A stretch of DNA of 64,000 bases from Paraburkholderia bonniea. GTDB taxonomy: Bacteria > Pseudomonadota > Gammaproteobacteria > Burkholderiales > Burkholderiaceae. The position numbers and the translations under genes were made by a program. Shown piece by piece: positions 36,365 through 47,400 of this stretch. The stretch spans positions 496,001-560,000 of the forward strand of contig NZ_QPEQ01000002.1 in the NCBI RefSeq assembly GCF_009455625.1, in the 5' to 3' direction. How positions within the stretch are numbered: position 1 is the stretch's first letter; the number at the start of each line of letters is the position of its first letter. The notes beneath the pieces were generated by a model. The model did no database searches. It was given only the letters and a program-made list of their open reading frames with translations, and was not told the DNA's origin.

Positions 36365-37062
36365 TCCAGCACTCACCGTCGTCGCAGCATTTGCTCCGGA
36401 TACCGTAGCAATTCCAGCTACCAGACTCGTCACAAGATTCTCACGCGCCTGCCGGTCCTGTGCCGACATACCCGTCGTCGATCCCATCAACGAGCCCAGC
36501 ACCGAACTCACCGATGCCCCCAGCGCTCCCGCTCCACAACCCTGGCGACTGGCCGCCGCGCCTGCGCATCCGACGATGCCATGCAGTGCCGCCCGCGCGC
36601 TTTCGCTTTGCATGCCATCCGCGAGCCGTTTTACTTCATTGGCCGCCAGGCCCTGGACGTAGTTCACCGTGGCGTTCACCGCGAACTGGCCCGCGCTGCC
36701 CGTCACGTTACCGCCTGCCGCGACGCCCAGTGCGGTGATTACTCGCCGGTAGCTACCGCCAGGTCCCCATTCGGCGTTGACCTGGCTGGCTTTCTGTTGC
36801 GCCTGTGCGCGTTGTTCCGCGCTCAGGCTGGGATCATGCGCCGCAGTCGTGGCGGCATCCGCCTCCTTCGCTCGGTTGTTAACAAACGTCCCAATCTGGT
36901 TCACGAACTGGCTGGTGATATCGAAGCTCGCTTCGATTTTGTTTCGGTCGAAGATCGGGGCCAGTGCTCCGCTGGTGTTCGAGGTGTCGCGGCTAATGCT
37001 GGCCACAGCTTCACCGGCAGTTTGCCCAGTTAGCGTTTGCTGTTTCTCTCCGTCAGTGAGGT
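36338..37062 (-). repeat. 725-bp CDI pre-toxin direct repeat, copy 1 (copy 2 at 38921-39645)
   Basis: It aligns to 38921-39645 at a constant offset of 2583 with no indels and only scattered substitutions. It encodes the DUF637/pre-toxin-VENN region. Such homology lets an orphan toxin cassette replace the current CdiA toxin by recombination. Confidence 0.92.
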
Positions 37063-37147
37063 TTCCATTAATTTCACATTGGCTATTTTTACCCTCCGAA
37101 ATTAGTAGCTGAGATGATACGATGCCATCGTTTTTGGATTTTCAACG

Positions 37148-37405
37148 CTACTTGAATGCCTCTGGAATATTTTCGCATTGGCATTCGCAGTCCCAATTCA
37201 ATGGCTTTTTTTTCGCCTCAAACCACTTGCACCCCTCCGAAATCCAATGCTTCCTTTTCTTGCTAGCGCTTAATGGAGTGCAATCTTCGTAGCCAAACTC
37301 TGTACCACAGCATGGACATATTTCCCATGATGGATTTTCTCCATCATCGCCCCATGGAGGTGTTGCCAATTCATAGCCACAAACTCGGCAGTTATTTCTG
37401 TGCAT
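37148..37405 (-). CDS. Immunity protein, cysteine-rich CPCC type (middle orphan cassette)
   Basis: An 85-residue protein with two zinc-binding-like cysteine pairs (NCRVCGYEL and EICPCCGTEFGYEDC) and a C-terminal CECQC segment. The CPCC motif matches the Cys-rich CPCC family, a known immunity-protein class in polymorphic toxin loci. The ATG at 37405 overlaps the end of the toxin frame by 14 bases, the usual toxin-immunity coupling. It is AT-rich. It should protect against the toxin encoded at 37392-37836. Confidence 0.75.
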   Translation of the reverse strand: MHRNNCRVCGYELATPPWGDDGENPSWEICPCCGTEFGYEDCTPLSASKKRKHWISEGCKWFEAKKKPLNWDCECQCENIPEAFK

Positions 37406-38012
37406 TGAAATAGTCCAGATTGGTTGAATACCCGTGTCGAGTAGGGTTTGGTTTAAACATCGTCTTCGGAGCCCCATCTTTTGTTTTTACAGCAAAAGTA
37501 TTCGTTGATGGGTCGTAATACAGAGTGTCGCCATTCGAGCGCTTTTTTACAAACGTTCCTTCCGGTGGATTGTTTACGAAATCGCGCGCAGCCTGAACGT
37601 ATTGCACCGAATTTTGATGTCCTGGGAATTCGTCATTGTGTTTCGTCGAATGATTGTATGCATTTTCAACTGACGTCTTATCCTTTGTGGAGGACCAGAA
37701 TTTACTTTTCTCTCTATCTTCGCTTTTAACTGCATTCGTAATGTAATCAATTAAACCCTTCGCCTGATCCGGAATGATCGCCGTAATCCAGTCACTCACC
37801 GTTTTAGCATCTAGCATCGGATAGATCAGTGGCCGGCCAGCCATGATCGTCGGATCAAGCTGCGTCGCCGGATCGGCAATGACGCCATCACCTTTTTGCG
37901 CCTGCTCCGGGCGATACCCTGGCAGCTTAAACGGTGGCAGGCCTGAGCCCAATGGAAACACCAGCGGTCCGGGTGGCGGCAGCGCCACCTGATTATTCTC
38001 CACCTCAGTCAG
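37392..38012 (-). pseudogene. Orphan cdiA-CT module (middle cassette)
   Basis: It starts at the VENN motif in sequence identical to the distal cassette (37837-38012), then encodes a unique toxin domain of about 145 residues. It has no start codon or pre-toxin region of its own: homology stops abruptly at 38013, where unrelated sequence begins. The domain has charged residues around KHNDEFPGHQNSVQYVQ, VNNPPEGTFVKKRSNGDTL and FAVKTKDGAPKTMFKP, a pattern I associate with BECR-fold (barnase/EndoU/colicin-like) RNase toxins of polymorphic systems. That fold assignment is tentative. It is silent unless recombined with CdiA. Confidence 0.75.
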
Positions 38013-38247
38013 CCACCCATCGCATTGACGACGGTGCTGGGGGCACCGGATTACGTTGTGTGACAGGTGGCTGCCAACAGTCGCTGCTGGTGGCGCGCAG
38101 CTCAACAGCGTGCTGACCATCGCTTACTTCGATCGGCTGGGTGTCCCCCCGACTCTCATAACCCTAACTTCCTGAACCCCTCAGTCCAGACCCGCATGCC
38201 GGGTGGTGTGGAAGGGGGACAGCCTTATGGCCATCCCCTATGTCGAT
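38013..38247. other. Unassigned insert at a CDI cassette junction, with a strong stem
   Basis: This segment interrupts the module order between the middle cassette's VENN end and the small immunity-like gene. It carries a potential long-range stem (GTCCCCC at 38143-38149 with GGGGGAC at 38214-38220) enclosing a hairpin ACCCG-CATGC-CGGGT (38190-38204). It is GC-richer than the toxin genes around it. It may be the remnant of a mobile element; the CATGCCGGGTGGTGTGG stretch recalls 3' ends of group II intron/RT elements, but this is a weak impression. Confidence 0.35.
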
Positions 38248-38385
38248 TTACGTGAATAAGCCCAATTTATATAGCCATACGCAAGTAATTGTTAAAAACA
38301 CAATGCATACCGCCCCCCAATAAATTGCCTTTTGCAATTTACTCAATTTTTCATACTGTCCTGGCTTAAACGATGGACCAGCCAT
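38248..38385 (-). CDS. 45-residue single-pass membrane protein, candidate CdiI for the active CdiA
   Basis: A tiny gene starting 20 bp after the cdiA stop codon, with a clear AGGAG nine bases before its ATG. The N-terminal half is basic and hydrophilic (MAGPSFKPGQYEKLSKLQKA) and the rest is one hydrophobic helix (IYWGAVCIVFLTITCVWLY). Position directly after CdiA is where the immunity gene is expected. A membrane-embedded immunity protein would fit a toxin acting on the inner membrane, and the CdiA C-terminus does contain a Gly/Ala/Pro-rich hydrophobic part. No family is recognised; it could instead be unrelated, with immunity supplied elsewhere. Confidence 0.6.
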   Translation of the reverse strand: MAGPSFKPGQYEKLSKLQKAIYWGAVCIVFLTITCVWLYKLGLFT

Positions 38386-38404
38386 AGTATATTTTCTCCT
38401 ACTT

Positions 38405-41400
38405 TTATTTTGGATTAAATCCGTACCCAACAGGATTAATGGCGGCTCCCGGCGGGAAGCTAAAACCATATTCAATAGCAGTTTGGCCACCATAAGCATA
38501 AGAAATTCCGCCACCAGCACCAATTGCAGGAATCATTGGTACTGGCACAAAGTAAGATCCATTGGCTGCTCCTCCGTTTAAGAATGAATTGATCTCTGAG
38601 CCAGAGGATCCGCCTACTATTTTTCCGAACGTTATGGAAATACCTGGCTTTATTGAGTAAACAGGAATCGGCTTTCCTAGTGCCCACGCAGTGAATATAT
38701 CTCCATTGTGAAAACTCACTGTAAATCCGCCAGATGCAATATAAATATTGCCTTGCATCGACACATAATCAGGAGAGAGGGGACCATACAATGTCTTTGA
38801 CATCTCCGTTTGAGCTTGCAACACCTCTTTAATCTGCTCATCCGTACACGTCCTGTTTCCACATACCCGGCTCACCAAATCAACCTTGAGTGCATTGAGC
38901 GGATTACGCTTGCTTTCTACCACCTGATTATTCTCCACCTCAGTCAGTCCAGCACTCACCGTCGTCGCAGCATTTGCTCCGGATACCGTAGCAATTCCAG
39001 CCACCAGACTCGTCACAAGATTCTCACGCGCCTGCCGGTCCTGTGCCGACATACCCGTCGTCGATCCCATCAACGAGCCCAGCACCGAACTCACCGATGC
39101 CCCCAGCGCTCCCGCTCCACAACCCTGGCGACTGGCCGCCGCGCCCGCGCATCCGACGATGCCATGCAGTGCCGCCCGCGCGCTTTCGCTTTGCATGCCA
39201 TCCACGAGCCGTTTTACTTCGCTGGCCGCCAGGCCCTGGACGTAGTTCACCGTGGCGTTCACCGCGAACTGGCCCGCGCTGCCCGTCACGTTACCGCCTG
39301 CCGCGACGCCCAGCGCGGTGATTACTCGCCGGTAGCTACCGCCAGGTCCCCATTCGGCGTTGATCTGGCTGGCTTTCTGTTGCGCCTGTGCGCGTTGTTC
39401 CGCGCTCAGGCTGGGATCATGCGCCGCAGTCGTGGCGGCATCCGCCTCCTTCGCACGGTTGTTAACAAACGTCCCAATCTGGTTCACGAACTGGCTGGTG
39501 ATATCGAAGCCCGCTTCGATTTTGTTTCTGTCGAAGATCGGGGCCAGTGCTCCGCTGGTGTTCGAGGTGTCGCGGCTGATGCTGGCCACAGCTTCACCGG
39601 CAGTTTGCCCAGTTAGCGTTTGCTGTTTCTCTCCGTCAGTGAGGTGAATCACGCCCCCACTAATTGCACTCTTCGAGCTCGCATCGGCCTCGCCAGAAGT
39701 CCCCATCACGATGGGCGGAGCCAGCGAAACACCGTCGCTGTCTGGCAGCGTCGTGCCGGGTACGGGGTTCACATTGGTCGCGGTGCCTTGCTGGGTTTTG
39801 CCGATATCGCCGCCATTGCCGCCATAGCCGCCACTCAGCCCGACCGACGAGCCGTGGTATTCCGCATGGTTCTGGATATCGGAGTGCGTGAGCGTGGCCG
39901 TCGTGAGCGTGTTTTTTGCAGTATCCGCACTGCCCGCGATATACGCCCCCCGGAGATCCGTATTACCCCCAACCTGAATCTGAAACCCGCCTTCGCCTGC
40001 CTTGATTCCGCTCTGCTCAGCCACACTCGCGTAGTCACTGTTGAGCCGGTTCTGGCTGAAGTTGCCCGATACGCTCGATGTGCCGTAGCAGATGGGGGGC
40101 ACGCATACGCTCACCGAGATCCCGCCGCTGGTCTGTTTCGCGTCGTCGTGCCGGGTGTCCTGCACGCTGTGGAGATTGAGGTTGCCGCCGACATCTGCGA
40201 TAACGCGCTGGCCAGCCGCGCTCGCGCCGCTGAGCGTGGTGTCGCCACCGGAGTGCAGCGTGAGCGTATTGCCCGCGTTGACGTGGGTGGGGGTCCAGCT
40301 TGCCGCGCTGCTGTTGCCGTGGCCTTGGGTGCCGGATACCCCGGCCTGGAACGAGATGCCGTTGCTCTGCCCGAGGCCGAGGGTGACGCCGATGCTGCCG
40401 CTTGAAGCGCTGTTGTCGTTACGCGTGCGGCTGGTGTTTTGCGCGGCCTGGAGATTAATCGCGCCTTGTGCGTGCAGCAGCGCATCGCGGCGGGCGGTGA
40501 TCTCGCTGGCGCTTATGTCGAGGTCACTGCCCGAAACGATGCGCACGCCGTGGCCTGCGCTGACGGTGTTGCCTACTGCGGTGTTTAAGGACTCCGAGGT
40601 ATTGCTGTGACTGTGGCTGGTACCGAGCGAGAGGTTCAGGCCAATGCCGCCTGCCTGGGCGGGGTTGCTTGCGATAGCGTCGTAGGCGTTCTTGCCCGCG
40701 AGGCCGGTTGTCGCGGCGGCCAGCGCGGTGAGGCGGGTGTCGTTCCCTGCGCTATTCCGGCTTTGCTGGACGTCATGGCGCATCTGGTTCGCGGTCTGGG
40801 CGGCGGCGAGCACGGGGCTGCTGAGGCCTGCGGTAATCCCGGTCTGGCTGAACGTGTGCTGCTGCTTGTGCGTGGTGGTGTTATGCGTGGCGTCGAGCGT
40901 CACGCGCTGGCCAGCGAGATTCACGTCCTGGCCGGCATGCAGGGTGCTGCCGGTGAGGTGTAGCTGGTTGCCTGCGATGAGGGTCAGGTTGCCGTTGAGC
41001 GAACCGGCCGTGCTGCCGGTGTGCAAAACCTGGGTGTCCTGCTGGGTCTGGGTCGTCTTGCGTGTGCCGATCGAATAGCCCTGGAGCCCGCCATCAAGCT
41101 GGTTCAGCGGATTGAGCCCGGAGAGGAAGCCGTATTCGTGTTTGCGGTAGCCGTTCTGTGTGGCGTATGTGTCCTGTGCGGTGGTGAGGTTCACGTTGCC
41201 CTGGGCGGCGAGTGTGACGTCGTTAGTGCCTGCGACCTGGCTGCCCTGGAGGGTGAGGTCGTGTCCGGCCCGAAGCGCGACGGCCTCGCCCGAGACGGTG
41301 CTGGCTACGCCGAGGCTGGTCTGTGAGGCGTGCTGCTCGCGGGTACTGGAGCCGTTGATGAGGCTGCCGCGTCGTGAGGCGGTGGCGGAGTCGGCGTTGT

Positions 41401-44400
41401 GCTGTTCGCGGGCTTCGCTGATGTAGACGTCGCCCGTGGCGGCAATAGTTGCTGCGCCGCTGCCTGCTGCCAATGAAGAACCGGTGAGCGTGACGTTGCC
41501 TTTGCCGGGGGCGGTGCTCACGGCCGCGAGTGTTGCGTTGCCGCCTGCGCGGATGTTCGTCCCGATGGTCTGTTCGTCGTAGCGGCGGTCGGTTTGCTGA
41601 CGGGTTTTGTCGTCGGTGGCGATGTTGTTATAGGTCGTGGTGTTCGTGACGTTCGTTGCGCTCAGGTTGCCACCGGCGATGGCGGCCAGGTCGCCACCTG
41701 CGTTGAGCGTCGCGCCATTGAGCGCCGTGTCGTTGCCACTCTGTAATGCGAGGCTTCCGCCTGAAGTGAGGGCGCTGGTCTGGTGCATCGTGCTGGAGGC
41801 TTCCCAGTGATGGTCGGCATGCTTTCCCAGCGACTGTGATGTGTCCGACTGCACGGTATCCACCGTGATGTCGTGGCCCGCTGTGATCTGCGCGTTGCCG
41901 CCTGCAGCGATGCCCGCACCGTGAACCGCAAGGTCATGGCCTGCCATCACCAGCAGGTCCCCCGTCGCAGCCATCGTGCCCTGTGCGCCGGGCAGGCTCT
42001 GGTTGACTTGGCTGTGGCCTGCGCTCGAATGGATGCCCACCGTATCCACCAGCGTCGTGTTCACGATGTCATGTCCGGCGAGCACCGCGACGCGGTTGCC
42101 CGTGATGCGGCCTGACGCGTTCACCACGTCATGCGTCGCGGAAACCATGGTCGTGCCGGTGTCCATGCTGCTGCTGATTGCTCCACCCCGGTTCAGGATG
42201 TTAGTCGCGGCGATAACTGTCTGCGTGCCGCCCTTGATGACGCCAGCGTTCATCGCACTGCCCGTGGCGCGGATCTCCACATCATCGGCGGCGATTAGCG
42301 CTCCGGCCGGCTGCAGGTCATTCGCGTGCGTTTGCGCCAGATACACCACCGGTGCGAGCACCGTCTGCGTCGTGCCATCGGGCAGCGTCACCGTCTGGTT
42401 CACCAGCCAGACAATATCGCTGGTGAGCGCTGCCATCTGCGCGGCGCTTAACGCAAGGCCGGGTTGCAGGTTGAATGCCTGCGCAACACGCACGCCGCTG
42501 TTCATCAGCGCGCGGTATTCGTCCTCGTGGCTGGTGTAGCCCTGGAGATAAACCCGGCCGGTGAGCTGGGTGATCTGGTTGCGTACCTGCCAGGCTTCGT
42601 ACACGCCATCGCCCAGACGCTTGATGGTTTTAGACGGGTCGAGCCCGAGTGCTCCCAGCATGCAGTCGCTGGAAATGAAGTTTGCGTAGCGCGTAAGGCG
42701 GGGGTCAGTAATGACCAGATATGACGCGCTGGGGGCGGAGTTAACGGTGTACAGCCCGCTCGATGGCAGGGTGATCGTCAGTGCGCCGCCAGGTCCGGCG
42801 ATGGATTGCGGTGCATTCACCGTCTGTGTCTGCCCGGTGGCCAGATCAACCGTCTGCGTACCTGTGCCGCTGATGCCGCCCACGACGCCATTCGCCCCCA
42901 GCGTGCCACCGGTCGCGCCGGTGGCTGAACTGGTGGCCGTCACGTTTGTGTTGCTGATATCAGTCGCGCTGATTTTTACAGCGTGGTTGGCGATGATCGT
43001 GCCACCCGTACCGCCAATAGCAACAGGCGTGAGCACCACCGATGGCTGTACCACCGGACCACGGTCACGTGCGATGTTCTCGTTCCAGGCGTAGGTCGAA
43101 ACGATGTCCTGCTTCTGGTGCTGGTACAGCGTCTGGCCGGTGTTGTTGACCAGCGTGCCGCCGTAACTGCCGCTCGCCACCTCGCCAGTCGCGTCAGCAC
43201 TGCCGATCTGGATTGAACCGCCTGCGGCCATCGCGCTGTGCAGGTTGTTCAGCGTGCCAACGTTGGCGAGCACCATCTTGCCGCCCGCGATGATCTGCGC
43301 CTGCTGTGCCTGCGGGCCAGTGACCCTGTCCTGCTGGGTGGTGGTGGTCGTGTCGCGGGCGATTTCTACACGCTGGTAGCCCTTGTGTGCGTCGTTGTGT
43401 GACGCGTATTCGGTTCCGGGGTCGTAGTTGATGTGCGGGTCGTAGCCGTCCCAGTAGCTGACGCTGAGCGTGCCGTCAGCGTTGGGGGTGAGCGTGTTGT
43501 AGTAGATCGTCAGTGGCTGGCCGTTGCGCTGTACGACCAGTGTGCGGTCTACCGCGTTCGGGCCGCTGGTTCGGTTAAGGACATCAGTGCTACTGAACGT
43601 TTCATTCAGCGGATGGCGGTAGCCGTTGTCCCACATCGCCTGGGTGCAGTGGCCCCTGTCGGCGTTGCCGGTGGTGCAGGCGAGGTATTTGTCGCGTTTG
43701 GTCTGGTGAGCGGTCGTCACAGCGGTCGTGACGGTTTCGATGCGGGGTGCGGGGCGGGTGTTGGTCAGCGTCTGTGTGGCGATCTCGATCCTGCCCTGGG
43801 CTTCGATGGTGGACTGGTCGTTCGTCACCGAGTGCGTGCGATGGATGAGCACGCCGTTTGCATCGCGTGTGCTGTCTGCGGCGAGGTTGATGTCGCCCAG
43901 GCTGAAGAGGTTTGCACCGCCGGTGCTGGTGATCCTGCCCGGCGAATACAGGTTCAGTTGCGAAGCAGCAGCCATCACAGCCGCTGTGCCGCTGCTGGTG
44001 ATGACCTGGCTGGCGTTCAGCGTAATGGTGTTGCCGATGATCGTTGCGGTGTTGAGCAGCGAGGCGCTGTTCGTCGTCACGCTATCGCCTTCGATGCGGC
44101 CTGCGTTAGTAATCGTGTTTAGCGCATTGAGCGTCGTGGTCGAGGCGTTCAGGTGCGCGCCTGCCTGGTTGTCGAGGTTCGTGGCGTTCAGCGTGAGCGC
44201 GTTTACCGCGCCGAGCGTGCCCTGGTTCGTCAAGCGGCCCGCTGTCGTGAAGGTCAGGTTGTGGTTGGCCTGAATCGGGTTGCTGCTGGTGAGCGTGTAG
44301 TCGCCGTTGAGTGTGATGGAACCGTCGTTCCCGGCGATGATCCGGCCGTCGCCAGTGAGCTGGTTTGCCGTGATGGCCAGGTCCTGTTCGCTGCCAATCG

Positions 44401-47400
44401 CGCCGTTCTGGTTCGTCAGTGTGCCGGTGTGGATGGAGACCGGGCCGCTGTCTGGATGTGCTGCGCTGGCTGATGAAGTTCGCTGATCGTTGCCGATACG
44501 GCCTGCGGTGTTGTCGAGCGTGGCGGTGCTGAGCGTGATCGCGCCGTTGCCGTGGATCGAGCCGCCTGCATTGATGAGCCGCGCATGAGGGCCGTTGAGC
44601 ATGACGCTGTTCGCGCCGGATAGTGTGGCGTTCGTGTTGTCTGCGAGCTGGGTGATGCCCAGTGTGAGGTCATGGCCGGATATGAGCTGGGCACCGCTGG
44701 TGTTCAGCAGCGTGTCTGCGTGCACGCTCACGTCACCATTGCCGCCGATGGTGCCTGCGCCAGCAACACCGCCTGCGTTGCTGTTCGTGATGGTGGCCGC
44801 GCTGAGCGATGTCGTACCTGATCCGGTGTTGGCAATGCGTCCGTTTGTGTTGTCGAGGGCTGTGGCGGTGAGGGTCAGTGTTGACGACCCACCGCCTGCT
44901 TCAATCTGTCCACCGGTGTTGTCGATGGCGTCCTGTGCAGACACGGAGACCGTACCGCTTCCCTGGACCAGGCCTACGCGGTTATCAAGCGTGCTGGCGG
45001 ACTGCAGCATCGCTGAGCCGCTTGCGGTGATCGTGCCGCCTGCATTGCTGATGCGGTTGCCCGACACCGATACGTTGCCGTTGCCACCGATCAGGCCATT
45101 GGCGGTATTCGTTATTGCGCCGCTGGCGGTGACAGTGGTGATGCCGGTGCCGCTGTTCGAGAGGGAGCCGCCATCGTTGGCGAGCGACTGTGCGGTGACC
45201 GACAGCGTGCCGTCCGCCTGGATCGTGCCGCCTGTGTTGTTCAGGATGCCTGTGCTTGTTAGTGCCACATTTCGTGCACCGGCATAGCCGCCCGCGCGGT
45301 TGTCGAGCGAGCCCGTATCAAGCGTTATGTGATGCTGTGCGGCCAGCTTGCCGCCGCGATTCGATACCGCGTCTGCGTGGATGTCGAGTGCGCCATTCGT
45401 TGCCAGCGTGCCGCGGTTGTTTGACAGGGTGCCTGTGGTGACTGACAGCGTGCCGGTGCCAGCACTGCTTAACCTGCCGCCGTCGTTGACCAGCGCCGCA
45501 GCATTGAGCGCGAAGTTGTCGCTGTTGCTCTGGAGTGTGCCGGATGTGTTGTCGAGTGTGCCGCTGACATCAAGCGTCGTTGTGCCGGTGCCGGTTTGTG
45601 TGAGGTTGCCGCCGTGGTTGATGAGGTTCACCGTATGCAGCGTGAACTGGTCTGCGCTGAGGTTGCCGTGGCGGTTATCGATGGTCGCGGCCGTCAGTGT
45701 CGCAAGATGACCGGCCGTGATGGTGTTTGTATTTGTCAGCGTTGAACCAGCGCTCAGCGTGAGATGGCCGTTTGCCGCCAGCGTGCCGCTGCTGAACAGT
45801 GTCTGCGCCGCGTGGGCAATCAGCGACTGCACGGCGGTAATCGAACCGGCGTTGGCGATTTGTCCGGCCTGTACGGTCACATTGCCGTTGCCACCGATGG
45901 TTCCGCCCGTGCCGCCCGTGCCACTTGCATCACCCGTGCCGTTGTTCAGCAGGCCGCCAATCGCCAGCGTCAGCGCATCCGCCCCCAGCGCGGCAACATG
46001 ACCACCGGTGTTGTCGAGTGAACCTGCATTGATGGAAAACGCGCCTGCGGCCTGTAACGTGCCGCCCTGGTTCTGCAGGCCATCGGCTGTTGCGATCTCA
46101 AGCGTGCTGCCCGAGCGTATCTGGCCATTGCGGTTGCCCAGTGCACCCGCTGTGATGGCCAGCGCACCATCCGGGGACAGCACGCCGTTGTCGTTCATCA
46201 GCATCCCGGCTGCGTGCAGGTTTAGCGCGCCACCTGATGTCGTGGTTGCACCTGACAGGTTCAGATCGCCACCGCTGGCGCGCAGGGCCAGCGTGCCATT
46301 GGCCGAGGTGCGGCTGTCCGCGAGATTGAGCGCCGCGCCATTCAGCGCAGCATTCCCGCCCGCTGCATTGCGGCCTGTCGCACTGAGTGTGCCGTTACCT
46401 AGTATCACCAGGTCACCAGCGTGCGCGAGACTGCCATCGCTGTTTACACCAGCGCCAAGCGTGCCCGTCGATGCCACATTGCCTGCATGGATGACGGTGT
46501 TCTGCCGCGCGGCGAGCATGCCGCTATTTGTCAGCGTGCCTGAGGTCTTGACGCTGAGATTCTGTTGCGCGTAAGTCGTACCACTGTGCTCGATGCCTTC
46601 GCGTGCAAAGAGACTGAGATGGCCGCTGGCATTAGCCTGTCCGGCAAGAACCAGCTTGCCTTCGGTGGTCAGCGTTAACTCACCCGCCTGCGCCGCGAGC
46701 ACACCCTGAGTAGACACCCCAACGCCATGCTCATTGCCAACCAGCATGATCCGGTTCGCGTACATCCCGCCTAACTGGCTCACGTCGATCGAAACACCCG
46801 GCACCGGGCCATCACCCGCGATCGCCGTGGCACCGAGCGTGTCGTGATCGACGGCATTTGCCCCCGCGATGACGTTCAGGTTTTTAGCGTAGATCGCCGC
46901 GTTCGCCTGCACCGCGCGCGTAATCAGATCGACCTGATCGGTCGCCCCAGCGATCAGCCCCGCACCCTCGATGCGGATATGGCCGCGGCTCACGCTAAAA
47001 CCCGCAAGCGAGCCATCCGGCGCGAAGTTCGGCGTGCCAGTGCTCAGAATCGCGCGTGACGTGTTGATAAAACCACCGCCATTCACGCTAATACCCGAGC
47101 CATTCGCAATTACGACTTCGGCACGCGGCCCCGCCACTTCGAGATACCCGTTGATCTGGCTCGCCGCACGGCTGTTAACCTGATTAACAATGACCCGCGC
47201 AGACTGGCCCGGCCCGAAGTTAGGATTACCGTTGATCAAACCCGCCTGCTGCGTCTGCACGATCACCGGCGAGTTGTTCAGAATCGCACCGACCGGCGAG
47301 TTGTTCAGAATCGCACCGCGCCGGGGCACATCGAACTGGCCATAGGTATTCAGCGACACCCCGGCACCCGAAGGCCGGTTGAGGTTCACCTGGGGCAAAC

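Larger units (their letters stand above)
35744..37062 (-). pseudogene. Orphan cdiA-CT module (distal cassette)
   Basis: A promoter-less CdiA C-terminal cassette. Its first part (37062-36338) is a 725-bp near-copy of the CdiA pre-toxin region, including the VENN motif (GLTEVENNQV). The next part (36364-36189) is a linker shared with the middle cassette. The last 150 residues are unique: an apparent toxin domain with SIPGGEETRYAIDSNGNINR, GNGVYHWSGS and a basic end (VRRKLKFKGK). No ATG or ribosome site lies at its head; the first possible start is a GTG at 37006 inside the pre-toxin region, and no secretion signal or TPS domain is attached. It is a silent donor that could be recombined onto CdiA. 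The toxin activity is unassigned; a nuclease is plausible from the basic character. Confidence 0.8.

Noticed and set aside
37934..38255. Plus-strand frames suggesting a transposase or intron-encoded protein at the CDI junction
   Set aside because: Too short and without catalytic motifs; only the RNA-like stem was kept as an observation.
40092..46574. Several long plus-strand frames of 120-230 codons
   Set aside because: All lie antisense within cdiA and reflect its repetitive coding sequence.
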